In this document: piece after piece, positions 51,128 to 63,053 of the stretch
How the letters are laid out: each line of letters begins with the position of its first letter
How positions within the stretch are numbered: position 1 is the stretch's first letter
Made by a program: the position numbers and the translations under genes
Origin: Pampus argenteus
Taxonomy: Eukaryota > Chordata > Actinopteri > Scombriformes > Stromateidae
Direction: 5' to 3'
Length of the DNA stretch: 64,000 nucleotides
Assembly: GCA_036937835.1 (NCBI GenBank)
Contig: CM072873.1
Location: 16,046,001 to 16,110,000, forward strand
The notes under the pieces: model-generated
The model's input: only the letters and a program-made list of their open reading frames with translations
What the model was told of the DNA's origin: nothing
Database searches by the model: none

Positions 51128-54100
51128 TGATATGGCGTGCCCCACCCCCCCGAAAAAAACTGAGGGATAAGCGGTTACATCTCCACACGCAGGTACAGGA
51201 CCTTTCCCTACTGCTCATCTCTAAGCCGAGCACATGAAAGAAAGACAAAACACCTCACTCTGTGCTCCACCTGTAATCCAAATCCTGTCAGTGATGAAGT
51301 GCTCCGTCTCTCCACTTTTAACTTCAAAGTCTGGACTTAATAACGCCACAGATCTTCAAACACACTCCCTGAACAGACACACACATATGCACAGAAAACT
51401 CATACATGTAGGATACACACATGGATATACAAACAGACACATAACCTTTGCCTACAACAAACACAACTGACATATCATACAGATGGATACATGCAGACAT
51501 GATAACATACACATGCACACACTACAATAAATAAGGACCTGTATTTCATTATTTTTACACATATAGAACTCCACATTTCACTAGTTGGTATGTTTCCCCC
51601 TTCTTTTATTCTCTTTTACCTAAATTTATTTCTGGACTGGTTGTTGTCTCTGGAAACTTCACAATTGTAAACTATTTAAAGAACCTATTATTTCTGTAGG
51701 ATAATGAGTTTGTTTACACGTCTTTCAGACATGTAGGCATGGTGGTGGTGTCTGGCATGCCATTTTCAAAAGCTCTGCTGGGTTAAATGTAAGCCGTTTA
51801 TGTTCACACATAACTGCCCTCTATAATATTCCCATAGGGACTTCTAAATATCTAATAGAATATAATGAATTTACAGTGGACTTGGTACTAATAAAAGGAC
51901 CAGTATTAATATAATGTGATGATGCAGTTACATGTGGGATTGATAGGAAACAGCAGGGTAGCTCTACAGTTCATTTTCTCTTTCTCTCTCTCTCTCTCAT
52001 AGCACAGATAAACACATACAGTTTCAATAAAAGCATACAGTTCTCTTCAATGCTTTGATCTTTTCTCTCTCTTTATCGCATGCTGTTTTGAGACATAGGT
52101 CCCGGACATAGGTTACATAATGGCCTTATACGCTAGGCCCTACCTACGTGTGTGTTTGCAGTAGTGTTTTCCCTGGCTTACAAGAAAAGCCCTCTAGTCT
52201 GTAACTCTATCAAATCTCTAATCATTCCTAACCATTTCTTCTCCTCCAAACATCAGCCAGGGATCCAGCCGCTTCCCCGTCTGGATAAACAAGTTTGGAG
52301 CACTGTGGAATGGCCCATAAAACCTCCACCAATCCTCTCCACAATCCTCCTGCACCAAGCCTTTAAATAGTTCAACAAATCCAAGTAAAACACTCTTGGT
52401 GGAAAGAAGCACTGAAAGTTTCTCTGTAATGGCCATGGGGAGGTCTTTAATGGGTTTTGGAGTCTGCAGGGACTGGAAAGTGAATCCATGTGCCTTATTC
52501 ACTGGGGTGTATGTGTGTATATAACTTGGGGAGTATCATGGATGCCAGGTTTACTCCAAAACATATTTGCATCGTTTGTCGGGTTGAAATCAGACACGCT
52601 ACATCTGTAATATATATTTCTAAAAATCTTGTTACAATCTTTTATAAGAAAGCTTTTATGTGCACTTTAGATGCTTTTACCTTTCCATCCTGAAGACTGA
52701 GACAAGGCGGTTGTTGTAGTCTCGTTTAAAATGGGGCACTCTGATTATTGAGACAATCCTTTCTAAACAGAGGGACTGTGTCAGTCACGTGTCATTAGCC
52801 TCACTGATGCCATAGCATGAGCTACCACAAACACAAACAAAAGGAGCAAAGTGGTGTGAAAAAACTTATCGGATGTTCAAGAAGAGACCAGAAGATCTCA
52901 GCTATGAAATATGTGATGCTTCACTGCCATCTACTGTGCAGATGTGTTAAAAATGGCAAGATTACTTTGGTGGAGTTTGAAATTCCTGGTTTTTGACAGA
53001 AAAGACTTATCAATATCAACAGTAAATTATACTGTTTTTACGAGAAACATTATATCAACAATATATCATTTATCACAAACACTGTTATTTTACAAAATCA
53101 ATTTTAAACATGATTAGTTTGTTATTAATGATAAAAAAAAAGATCACTGCCTAGATACATCGTAGCCTAGAGCAAGCATATCACATGATTGATCAATCAT
53201 AAATAGTAGGATGATTTTGTGTTATGCAGGCTGTGCACATGTGTATGATTGTGTAACTGGTGTCAGATTAGATCAGCTACCCGGCTTCAGGCGTTTTTTC
53301 TTAGTTTGATATCTTAACCCCGAAAAAGAAAGTCAAAACTGGATGAACTCATCCCCACACAAAGATCTCAATATGTATAATACACTCAGTGTAATAAATA
53401 ATGAATACATTGAAACCAAAATGACAATTCAGGTTCATGTTCATGTTATTGTCCCAACACAGTAGTAATTTCCCGGTTCCTGCAAATTAATAGACACTTA
53501 ATGCTCCACTGATGCTATGCTGTAGCCACAAGAAGTCACATCCTTGTTTGTAGGCCATCTGCATGACATACACTTCAATAGAAAAACACCAGAAAAACAG
53601 TTGAGGACAATTTTGAAGATTAGTAGCCATAGCCATAGATTAGATAGAATAGAGTAGAGCCCATGTCCTTTAAAAAACACATCTTTATGCTCCAGAAGAT
53701 GCTCCAGGTCAAATTTACCATTAATGAGAGAAAAAGACAAGCTGGAGAAGTGCCCTAAAATCCTTTCCCCAGCAACCTTCTCCATCAGATACATATAATT
53801 GACACAAGATTGAGTAATTATGTTAAAACAGGGGAAGTATGAATTAAACATACAAATAAAACACTTTTACTGCACAATATCTGATGAGAGGTGCCAGAGA
53901 GCAATATGCAAAAAAAAAGGAAAAGAAAAAGAAATTTAACATTATTCTCTAAGACTTCTTTTATGGCTAAACGAAGGGATCCTTGACAAGACATGTGGTA
54001 GTGGCTCATACAACATATCAGAGGCTAGAATAGTAAATAATTGGAAAATAATCACAAGCTTGCAGTACCAACTTGTTTCAACCGACACAGCATGCGGTAT

Positions 54101-54144
54101 TCACTGCAAATTCTGCCCTACGTTTTACAACAGGGACGTCTCAC

Positions 54145-54520
54145 CTGGTAGTCTTTCCTTGAAACATGTGGGACATCCTTGTTATGGGTAGACGTGCAGA
54201 TATCTTCATACTTCTTCTGGGTAAAGAGGTCAAGTCCAACAAGGTGAACCTGGGAAAACACTTCAACTGATTAAATTTGGCCTCAGTTCAAGTAAGCATT
54301 GAGGGTCATTGGTAAATGTCAGGCTAAAAATCACAAAAGTGCCTTAAGTTGTGCATTCCAAAAGATGGCAGGATGTTTGTACCTTGGCATGCCCATGCTT
54401 CCCAGTCTTGGATGTAGTCCTTTCAGCCGTTCTTCCTCAATGTGGAGCACTGCATAGGAGAGGGCCCCAGAGTCCCCCGGTGGTGAAATCATCATCTGCC
54501 ATGATGGGCTGTTTTGTCAC
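54145..54520 (-). pseudogene. eif5a2: Decayed eif5a2 (translation factor eIF5A2), truncated and frame-disrupted
   Basis: Two exons are visible on the - strand. Exon A (54520-54383) has a T-rich tract and CCAG acceptor, a short 5'UTR and ATG at 54502. It reads MADDDFTTG like eIF5A, then one extra G shifts the frame and TGA stops it at 54439 after 21 codons. Further on, DNA for MQCSALRKNG and for the hypusine loop SKTGKHGHAK is still readable in other frames, with deletions of roughly 8 and 30-40 bases between them. Exon B (54249-54145) is open, 105 bases, 35 residues, from [18 protein letters not shown] to RKDYQ, with normal acceptor and donor, but has about seven changes from the nearly invariant vertebrate sequence. 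Coding exons 3 and 4 were not found. eIF5A helps ribosomes through difficult peptide bonds. Introns are kept, so it is not a retrocopy. Confidence 0.85.
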
Positions 54521-56689
54521 CTGGACAAGTAAAAAAAAAAAAAAAAAAAACAAGAAATGTTTGGCATCAAGAACGAACACTTGAATACAAAGGAGATAAA
54601 ATCAGATTTATGTTGTGAGATGGTGAGCACATATTTATGCCACTATATAATTAATGAACACGGCTTCCCCAACAGCTGTCAGGAACAGAATGAGCAGCTT
54701 GAGAAGCTTCAGTAGTTAAAAGGCTGTAAGAAAGCATTGACAACAAATCAACTACTGCTGGCTTTGCTACACGTTAGTCGACGTTAAACTGGACCTTTTA
54801 CACGCTTCTTACACTTGTGTTACATATAATTGTGTAAACGTATCTCACTGGGCAATTGTATGGAAAGCTAAGAGCTGGCGTTAGTCGCTAATATGTTGAA
54901 TTTGACTGCCTACTTAAAATGTAGCTTCACTAACGGCTCATACTGTTAGTTACCAACTTTGCCTTCAGAAAGAAGTGATGTAAACAATGGCTCAATGTAG
55001 CGTTACAGTGGGCTCGACAGCTAGCAAACACAATGCAAGCGCACCCTACATGGTGGGTTAAAACAGTTAGCTAGCTTCAGGTCATCGTTAGCTAAGTCGG
55101 GTCGACCCGCATCCGTTAATACCGACGGACGGATTAACGATGTTGCTAACGTTAGCTTAAGAGCTGTGCTAACTTCTATCAATCACTTCTTCCCAGTTAC
55201 TGATTAACTACCGAGAGGATGAATGCATCAATACACCACACAGCAACACATGGAATAAAATGGTAAGTAAATGGTTAAAAATGTTACTGATACGCCCCTA
55301 CGTTTATCTTACCTTGTGTCTTGCTAACACCCAAAAAAAAAAAAGAAAAGAAAAAAAAGTTACCTCCGACGCTTTTGTACCGCAGGAGGAGCAGAGAGGG
55401 CAGGTGTCTGTATGGGACGCCCCATGCACACCTGTCACATGCCTTTCTTTTTAAAATTTTAAAGTTGTTTTTTTTGTCCCAAAATAGGTTGCAGTTTTAT
55501 AGTAGCTTACAAATAGTATAAATACTGGTGCCATGTTATAATACAATACTGTAAATATATCATATACTGTAAATATTGCATTACAATGAGCTCCAAATGG
55601 GCTAAACTCACAATGCAGCTTCCCAGAGTCGTACTGTTATTGTTGATACTGCAACCATGTTGAGTTCTGAGGATACATAAATGTTGCCTGTTTATTGCAA
55701 CACTAGCAGTCTTCTTAAGTGAAGTGAGAAACACTACAGTAAGAAAATGTTTAGTCTTTCTGGGGATGCAATGATGAAATCAGCGCACATATACAAATGG
55801 GTAACAAAGCAAATGTTTACATGTATCTGTCGTATAATACATAATGTAATACAGAAAATGTTCAGCTGACTTCCTCTTCATCTTCATCCTCCTCTTCCTC
55901 TTCCTCTCTATTCTCCATGCTGCTCCATCTCGCTCCAACACAACAGAGGTCACCTGAGGCCTCTTTTATACAAGTTGATTTGAACAGGTGCTAAGTGAGT
56001 CAGACCAGTTGGTAATTCTGGTGTGGCATTTTGAAGGCCAGTGTGTGAACAAAGTGTGGTAAATGACGAAACTTGTTTTGCAGAAGTTGTTTTTTTTTTT
56101 TTTAGAATTGTGTGGATAGTTCCATTATTTTTGTGAAAGGGAAACAAGAGGGGAGGAGGGAACACTATGAAACACAATTATGGCCATGGTTGTAACAAAT
56201 ACGCTACTATACTGTATTGGAATGGTGCAAAATGCTGTGTTTTCAGCTGAGGATAAGGTGCTGCGAGTTTCCTTTATTTCCAGGTGTGTGTTAACTCATG
56301 GCTGTTTAGCTCAGAGCAAAAGTGCAGCATATACTGGGAAAAGCTGACACAGCCAACTTGTAATTTGTCTCAAGTTAGTCCTGGGGGCATTTCTGGTGTC
56401 TGCGCAAGAGGAACTGCGTCATTAGACCTGTCTGAAAACACAGTAAAGTCCCCCTCCGCTCCAAAAATGTATTTTGTTTATTGTTACTTCGTGTTTGAGC
56501 TTCACTGTGCAGAATGATGTATGTGCAGAGTTTGAAACTGGAAGGTGCACCTTGGAAATCTGAGTTTATATATTGTCTAGCCGTTGGAACTTTTGATATA
56601 AATAATATTTGCATATTCATGGTTCTGTATTTTTCAATGAGGGAGAAGGAATAAATGGAATTTTGAGGCGTTTGATGGATGGGTGGATG

Positions 56690-56920
<231 letters not shown>

Positions 56921-57074
56921 GAATAAGATAATTAAATGAGAATAAGAAATGAATGTCAATGACACCTTAAATGGTGTCATTTAAGGAAAAGGAGGAATTC
57001 AGACGCACATTATTATTATTCTTGTCACAAATGAGTACAACAGACACCGAATATTTTAAGTTAAAGTTAAAATA

Positions 57075-57080
57075 TTTATT
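57075..57080 (-). terminator. slc2a2: Candidate polyadenylation signal of slc2a2, distal
   Basis: AATAAA on the - strand, about 475 bases after the stop codon. Confidence 0.3.
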
Positions 57081-57237
57081 TGCTTTAAGAGTTCTGCAAA
57101 TTTAAAGCGAGTCACAATACTGTAATAGAAGATTATATTTCAAGTAGGGATGGAGGTTTTTTTTACTTCAAATATAGTATCCAGAAATCTGAATCCTTAT
57201 GAAACATCACTTAAACGGAGCACATCCAAACCTCTCG

Positions 57238-57243
57238 TTTATT
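57238..57243 (-). terminator. slc2a2: Candidate polyadenylation signal of slc2a2, proximal
   Basis: AATAAA on the - strand, about 310 bases after the slc2a2 stop codon. Confidence 0.35.
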
Positions 57244-57552
57244 TAACCGTTAAGGAATGAATGTTAATTAGCAAAGCTGATCTGTTCTAGACAACACATA
57301 TGATGAGATTCATTAGCGGAGTCATCAGAACCCATCACTGTCATTTTAACAGTTCTCCAGCTGGACTTATAGAGTGGTTAATAACGGAACCATAACATTA
57401 CAGCTAGCTCTTGCACACATTATTGTTACAAAATATTTGACCTTAACCTACAAGTACATGTGTAAACATAGAAACACACACCATAATGTAAGATGATCAG
57501 GTTCACACACACACACACACACACACAGAGGGACACACATACAACTGTTGTC

Positions 57553-57756
57553 TCAAGCATCTGTAGCTGTTTTCAGCTGTTGAAGTTCAGTATCATTTTG
57601 GGGGCTCTGTGCTGTGTTTTTTCGTCCCTTCTTGAAGACAGCAGCAATCTCCTCAAAGGTTTTACCCTTGGTCTCAGGGACCCGGAGATAAATAAACACA
57701 GTGAAACCAAAAATCATCACAGCAAACAGGATGAACACGTAACTTTCCAACCATGT
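57553..57756 (-). CDS. slc2a2: slc2a2 coding exon 12 (last)
   Basis: Encodes TM12 and the tail with [16 protein letters not shown]; ends KTATDA, stop TGA at 57555-57553. Confidence 0.94.
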   Translation of the reverse strand, partial: TWLESYVFILFAVMIFGFTVFIYLRVPETKGKTFEEIAAVFKKGRKNTAQSPQNDTELQQLKTATDA

Positions 57757-60700
57757 CTGAAAAAAAGAAAAGTAAAAAGGGCAAATCAGGACGAGATGTT
57801 GTGTCTTATTTTGTCCATAAGACAAAATAAGAGTTGTCAAGACACATGTCAACTTACATGCAAGTTGTGTTGTATATTGTGTCCCTTCTACCTACCTCTA
57901 TATATGGAAAAGTCATGCCTATGATGAAGTTGCTGGTCCAGTTGCAGCAGCCAGCAAGAGCAATGGCTGCCGGCCGGGGTCCCTGGCTGAACAGTTCGGC
58001 CACTATGAACCATGGGATAGGACCAGGACCAATCTCAAAGAAACTCACGAAAAGGAAGATTGCCGACATGCTGACATAGCTCATCCACGAATAGTCATTC
58101 TGGAGAAAAGAGTACATCAGTCAAGAGAAACCATTTCCTCTCAGACAAGCTGTTCTAAAACTCTAAAAAGGTTTGTGGTGCTTAATGACAACTGAGCTAT
58201 ACCCATACTAAAGGTCTGAAGCCTGATTGGACAAACCTGGAATTTGAGGCCCACTGTCATGGCAATAGTACAGCAGCACATCCCTCCCAAACCGACCAGA
58301 GTCAGAGTACGTCTACCAGCCTTGTCCACCAGTGCAACCTGGAATATACAATACTGTTTGTTTGAATGCGTGTAGAAAAAAATACAATGAGTATGTTCGT
58401 GGGTTATGTGTGTTTTATTTCTGCACCGCATATGCATGTGGCAACTCACAGACACCAGAGTGAAGACGGTGTTGATGACACCAACTCCTATAGTGGCATA
58501 GACTGGCTCTCCAATGCCAGCCCGAGTGAAGATAGCTGTAGAGTAATAAAAGATCTTAAAGACAAAACAAATACAGATGTTGCTTAGAATCGCCAACAGT
58601 TTGAATGACAGAAAACAGTCATACAATAGAGCAATATACATTATGCCAACATAGAAAAGAAGGGAATATTTAAATAAATGTTACACTCACAGCATTGATG
58701 CCAGACAACTGTTGGGAGAGGTGCATTATGAGGGCAACAAACAGCTGCTGTCTGTACACAGAGGAGCGGATCTTGGAGAGAATACAAAACAGTATAAAAT
58801 ATTGTCAGTTATGTATATGTGTAATATAGCAGTTGTGTTATGAAGTACATACACACATTTTTTGTGTAGCCTATGTTGAATGTATTTCTTGTGCTGTCTT
58901 TGTGTCACTCAGCTTTGTTTTAAACCATTAGTTTAAAAAAAATATTGAAGACAGAAGTAATTACCTCCTATTGTATTCAAACCCCAAAGTTCTCTTTAAA
59001 TTTGTTGCTGGAAAAGTTGAAGTATAATTCATAGAATAGAGACCTACCAAAGAAAGGATAGAGATTGTGGGCTCCTTGTTGGCCTCCTCTTTCTCACGCT
59101 TCATCTCCTCCAGATCAGAGGTTGCATCATATGGCCCCTTTAGACGAAGCAGACCTGCAACAAAATACAGAGTAGATAAATAGCTAATTTGCAGTTTCCT
59201 TTACTGAAGAAAAAGTAGCAACAATGTAAAAAAAAAATAATATAATATTACTGTATTACAATCTTTTCATATTATCAGCCTTTATATGTATATTTCTGGG
59301 TGATTTCTGAGAGAGACAGATGATGGAGACAATATATATAGTATAACTCTTACTGTTTCGAGCCTCTTGCTCTTTGCCCAGGCTAATGTAAAGGTACCGC
59401 GGGCTCTCGGGGCACAGAGGCAACAGGAGGGATTGTAATACAGCCGGAGCCCCAGACAGACCAAGCAAGAGGGGCCACATGTTATCATTACCAAGTATAA
59501 AGTCCAAGCCGATTACCTACACCAACATCCACACACAAACACACACACACACACACACACATGTATGGTTTAGGTTATGTGTTTAAAATGTCATCAAGAG
59601 GAAATGCAGCTGTGCACCTCACCTGGCTGATTAGGATGCCAATGACAATAGCCAGCTGGTGTAACGTCCCCAAAGCCCCTCTGTAAGCCTTGGGTGCAAT
59701 CTCTCCAATGTACATTGGCACTAGCCCGGATGTCAACCCTGACACACAACACACATTATGAGCTTTAATTGACTTGAAAACAAAAATTAACTGCAGTGCC
59801 TCCATGTGCAGTTTGGGAACCCTTAATCATTTTTTCTCTTAAATATAAAACACTTTGCTTTCGGTCATGAACATTGGGATTTCCAACTCGATTGTCTGAG
59901 TATGATTTGAAGGCTGTACCACAATAAAAGCCCATAACAGCACGGCCTGAGATGACCATGATATGAGGTTTCCACATCTTGCAAAGACCCATCAGCAGTC
60001 CAGCAGCTACAGCCAGAACATTGCACATGAGCATGCCCTTTATCCTGCAAGACAGAAAGAGATTATAAAGTGACATGATCATACAGAAGTGTCTGTCTCT
60101 CAATAAATTATAACAGTATGAATACAGTATCATGGCATTAATACATATTGATCCTGTTAGTTTTCCACTAAACTTCCATTCTTACACTATTATGCCTTTA
60201 TTTTTTTAAAACTTCCTCTCTCACCTGCCTCTCAGGTCTCCCACAAATCCCACCAGGAAGGAGGATAACATGCCGCCGATGGAAAAGATTGCCACTGACA
60301 GTGACCAGTACATGACCACAGCAGGGTGTTTTCCTGCATCTTCTTCTTCTTCTTCTGTGCCGTTTTCTGATAGCACAGTCTTCTCTGACCACACCCCTAA
60401 TGACCGTCCATAATGTTTCTCAATGACCTATGACATGGAGATTTGTTCAGATTTGTTTCTCACAGTCCAAAAGGCTTTCCAAAACTAATACATGTGATTT
60501 AGAACAACCAATCACTCAGAATATTTACTGTATATGTTAACATCATGTTTTGAAAGAAAATCCCTGCCATGGCTTCAAAGTAGCTTACAAAGTCCTCTAG
60601 CTGGACAGCATTATATGATCACGCTTAAGGTTGCAGTTAGTATACTGCAGCTTAACCACTCATCCAGTGAAGAAGAAGCATTGTATGCTTTCTGTCCTGA

Positions 60701-61621
60701 ACAATGACTACATAAGGCGTCACCTCAATTCCAGTAAGAAATGACTGTTAATCTAAAGGGAAACCTTGCCCATTGGAAGATGGTAAAGTTTAACTTTCTT
60801 GCCTATCAGAGCTTACATTACAAAGGTCCTCTGAACAATCAGAAGATTTTATCAACAATAGGTTCAATAAAAAGGCAGATCCAACCACCTATGCTGGACT
60901 TGCTGCTGCTGGCAAGTGAACATAGAGTAGCTAAGTTTATCCTGGCTGGCAAATATCAGTATGATGATGAAATTAGATGGCTGAGTAAGGGAGTAAATGC
61001 TGTGTTAAAAAACCTTTTGTGGTGCATTGATGACTCCCAGGCTGTAGCCATACTGCAGGGATCCCAGAGCTGCTGCGAACACAGCCAGAGCCAGTGTGCC
61101 CGTTAGCTGCTGCAAGAGTAAAAGGTAACCATTGTGATAAGGACACACACATGAATGCACGAACAAACACACAATTTAACATGAACGTGCACACAAGCAA
61201 GAGCATGAGTATATAAACCGTCAAATGTCTGTACTAACATAGTACACAGTCTCACAAATAAAAGTGCAAATAGAGACAATTTTATCTACATTATGGATAT
61301 ATTACTGACAATCAGAGGGATGTCTTTGTACATTAGTTAAAAAGGTTACATAATAATGCTTTATAATTGAAAATGAATGAATGAATTGAGATCTCACTGT
61401 GGCAGACACATTGGAAATGAATTCATGATATCAATATCCTTAGCAAAGAACAAATGAATCACTGTTGAATGAAAACCCAAACAATCAAGGTTCAGCTGTT
61501 TGCAAATATTGCTCAAATGATTTAAAATTAAGAGGAAGAATACATATTATTAATTACTATTTAATGATATACAAGTAAATTATATCTTTGTCAAGAATTC
61601 TCTCACCTTTCCCGACTCCAT
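57553..61621 (-). CDS. slc2a2: GLUT2 facilitative hexose transporter, complete (12 coding exons)
   Basis: Coding exons in transcript order: 61621-61607, 61109-61014, 60427-60225, 60044-59920, 59738-59623, 59516-59354, 59154-59048, 58771-58691, 58554-58450, 58338-58237, 58099-57896, 57756-57553; total 1521 bases, 506 residues (human 524). It is a 12-pass plasma-membrane carrier of glucose and, in mammals, fructose. Family marks: N-glycosylation NGT at residue 59 in the first outer loop, [20 protein letters not shown] from 221, SQQLSGIN in TM7, [14 protein letters not shown] in TM10 and PETKGK near the end. GLUT2 rather than GLUT1/3/4 is supported by the five-residue first coding exon, as in human, by [32 protein letters not shown] identity in exon 11, and by the gene order. 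The first outer loop is about 20 residues shorter than in human. Only slc2a2 fits this position between eif5a2 and tnik. Confidence 0.95.
57896..58099 (-). CDS. slc2a2: slc2a2 coding exon 11
   Basis: Encodes TM10 and TM11: [45 protein letters not shown]. This is the exon closest to human GLUT2. Confidence 0.95.
58237..58338 (-). CDS. slc2a2: slc2a2 coding exon 10
   Basis: Thirty-four codons: the inner loop motif DKAGRRTL and TM9. Phase 0 at both ends, acceptor ttccag, donor CAG|gtttgt. Confidence 0.93.
58450..58554 (-). CDS. slc2a2: slc2a2 coding exon 9
   Basis: Thirty-five codons: [20 protein letters not shown] and TM8 ([15 protein letters not shown]). Phase 0 at both ends. Confidence 0.94.
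58691..58771 (-). CDS. slc2a2: slc2a2 coding exon 8
   Basis: Twenty-seven codons: [20 protein letters not shown] and LSGINA, the substrate-facing part of TM7. The selectivity triplet reads HLS (see findings). The acceptor is ctccaag. Confidence 0.93.
59048..59154 (-). CDS. slc2a2: slc2a2 coding exon 7
   Basis: Encodes the large central cytosolic loop, [20 protein letters not shown] and a charged run to ISILSL. Confidence 0.92.
59354..59516 (-). CDS. slc2a2: slc2a2 coding exon 6
   Basis: Encodes [20 protein letters not shown] (TM6) and [19 protein letters not shown]. Donor AACA|gtaaga. Confidence 0.94.
59623..59738 (-). CDS. slc2a2: slc2a2 coding exon 5
   Basis: Encodes [20 protein letters not shown] and TM5 ([14 protein letters not shown]). 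Confidence 0.95.
59920..60044 (-). CDS. slc2a2: slc2a2 coding exon 4
   Basis: Encodes [19 protein letters not shown] (TM3) and the start of TM4 ([13 protein letters not shown]). Confidence 0.94.
60225..60427 (-). CDS. slc2a2: slc2a2 coding exon 3
   Basis: Encodes the first outer loop with NGT followed by an acidic run EEEEED, then TM2 ([19 protein letters not shown]) and GDLRGR. The acidic run is encoded by GAA repeats and may vary in length. Confidence 0.92.
61014..61109 (-). CDS. slc2a2: slc2a2 coding exon 2
   Basis: Encodes TM1, [20 protein letters not shown] and [11 protein letters not shown]. The acceptor is a tandem GCAGCAG, so the exon starts at 61109 (adding a glutamine) or 61106. 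Confidence 0.93.
61607..61621 (-). CDS. slc2a2: slc2a2 coding exon 1
   Basis: Five codons, MESGK, then the donor GTGAGA. Human GLUT2 likewise has only MTEDK in its first coding exon, which supports this very short exon. Confidence 0.8.
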
Positions 61622-61947
61622 GACTGGTTTTCCTGAGCAGGAAGATAGGTAATGATCAGCGAAAGCAGTCACGCAGTGTCCACTCACTAATCGACAAAGT
61701 CATGCATGCACACACGCGTGCACGCACACATCTACAGTGCTGACATAACTATTACACATACATGGAAAACACTGGTTTCAGGATCATATGAGTGGTGTTA
61801 CATGCTGATATATTAAAATCAATAATGGAATGCATAATTACCACTAAACAGCAAGCAAGCTTCATCTAATCATCTGTTACTGCTCAGATCCAGTCCTGTT
61901 GTTTGATTATATTAGTGACATCTCTCTCATGCACACACACCATTGCA

Positions 61948-61960
61948 GTTAATGATATAC
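61948..61960 (+). promoter_or_regulatory. slc2a2: HNF1-like site upstream of slc2a2
   Basis: GTTAATGATATAC differs from the HNF1 consensus GTTAATNATTAAC at two positions and lies about 330 bases upstream of the start codon. HNF1 proteins are known activators of mammalian GLUT2. A single match of this kind can occur by chance. Confidence 0.3.
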
Positions 61961-63027
61961 TTAAGAGGTGGACGGTGGACAAAGTCTGAGGGTTGAAGCT
62001 TATCTGCAAATGTGCACACACACACACACACACACAACACAACAAAACCACACACACAACTCCGGAAAGACAGCATAATGCTCTAGTTTCATTTATTTCT
62101 CTCATACAGCATTTCTTTTACAAAACAAATAAATCCCAAAACAGGACATTAGTAATGCTCTTTCAAAATAAAGAAAACAGGAAATAAACAGAGTAAAGAA
62201 TACAGTGGTTTTTGTCTTTGAAAGGAGAATCATCAGTGTAATGACCATCAACATTTCCAATGGAAGAGTGAATTCCATAATGGGCAAATGTATTATTAAT
62301 GCCCCATTCATACTTGCTCATTAATCAAACACACAGATGCACGTACGTGTGTGTGTGCACGCGCGCACACACACACACACACAGGGAAGACAGTGGTCTC
62401 TTCAGCGCCGCTCTTTATTGCTATAATGTTAGCTTGCTCTCCTTAACAGAGATCAGTTAACCTAACTTACAGCTGCACAGGAACAACTACTCAATGCAAG
62501 TGTAAAAAGTCTTTGAAAACAGAAAACAATTGATTCAGATGATAATTGCATCGCTGGGGTGTATTCTTTTGTGTGATCTTAGCTTTGTTAACCACAGGCC
62601 AACACTGTCAAGCCTAAAGTATATCCACAATGAATAAAAAGACTAATCTGCATTATACTGCTCACCCACATGGATGAGTACGCATGAACTTCAATAGTGT
62701 TGAATTGAATACAGTATGTATTAATTATTGAGCTGCACTAAATACTTAGAATAAAACTGTAAGGTTTTTAATCACACCATATTCAATTACTCCTTTCAAA
62801 GAATAAATCAAGTCTGAACTTTGTTAATGTACATCTCCATTAGGAGAGACGAATGACATCAGGTCTGTGTTGAAGTCTGAAAGAAAAAAAAAAACTATGT
62901 AAAGTGAGCCTGTGGACAATATTAATTTGAATTATAATGTAAGTGATAATCTTTTGGCCTCCATTTTAGTTTTGCTTACATCATGCACCGTACAACATCA
63001 GAAGAACCAATCACAGAGGAGCATGAT

Positions 63028-63053
63028 TTAAAAAAAAAAAAAAAAAAAAAAAA
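63028..63053. repeat. Poly-A run
   Basis: About 25 A residues; no retroposed body was recognised beside it. Confidence 0.9.

Larger units (their letters stand above)
33001..54144. other. Gene-poor intergenic interval
   Basis: No coding exon was recognised on either strand in 21 kb, although rpl22l1 would be expected here from human gene order. Contents: an AT palindrome (33032-33069), CA/TG arrays, a LINE 3' end (about 38315-38696), an 18-bp tandem repeat (40295-40346) and an old interspersed repeat (50905-51127). Remaining open frames are short and translate microsatellites or unique sequence with no family resemblance. Confidence 0.5.

Noticed and set aside
52218..52502. 94-codon - strand frame between slc7a14 and eif5a2
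   Set aside because: Checked as a candidate for rpl22l1 or eif5a2 exons; no matching residues and no flanking splice sites.
53498..53851. Minus-strand 117-codon frame as exon 3 of eif5a2
   Set aside because: Searched for the GYLSLLTETGEVRED and GEDVQ regions in all frames; only chance similarities (LMEKVAGER) were seen, without matching splice sites.
55863..55918. Minus-strand acidic frame (MENREEEEEEDEDEEEVS) as the end of rpl22l1
   Set aside because: RPL22L1 ends in an acidic run and is expected nearby, but no other RPL22L1 sequence is found upstream on that strand, and the run is a simple GAA/GAG repeat.
60741..61106. 121-codon + strand frame opposite slc2a2 exon 2
   Set aside because: Its right part is the antisense of slc2a2 exon 2, and the left part shows no known domain.
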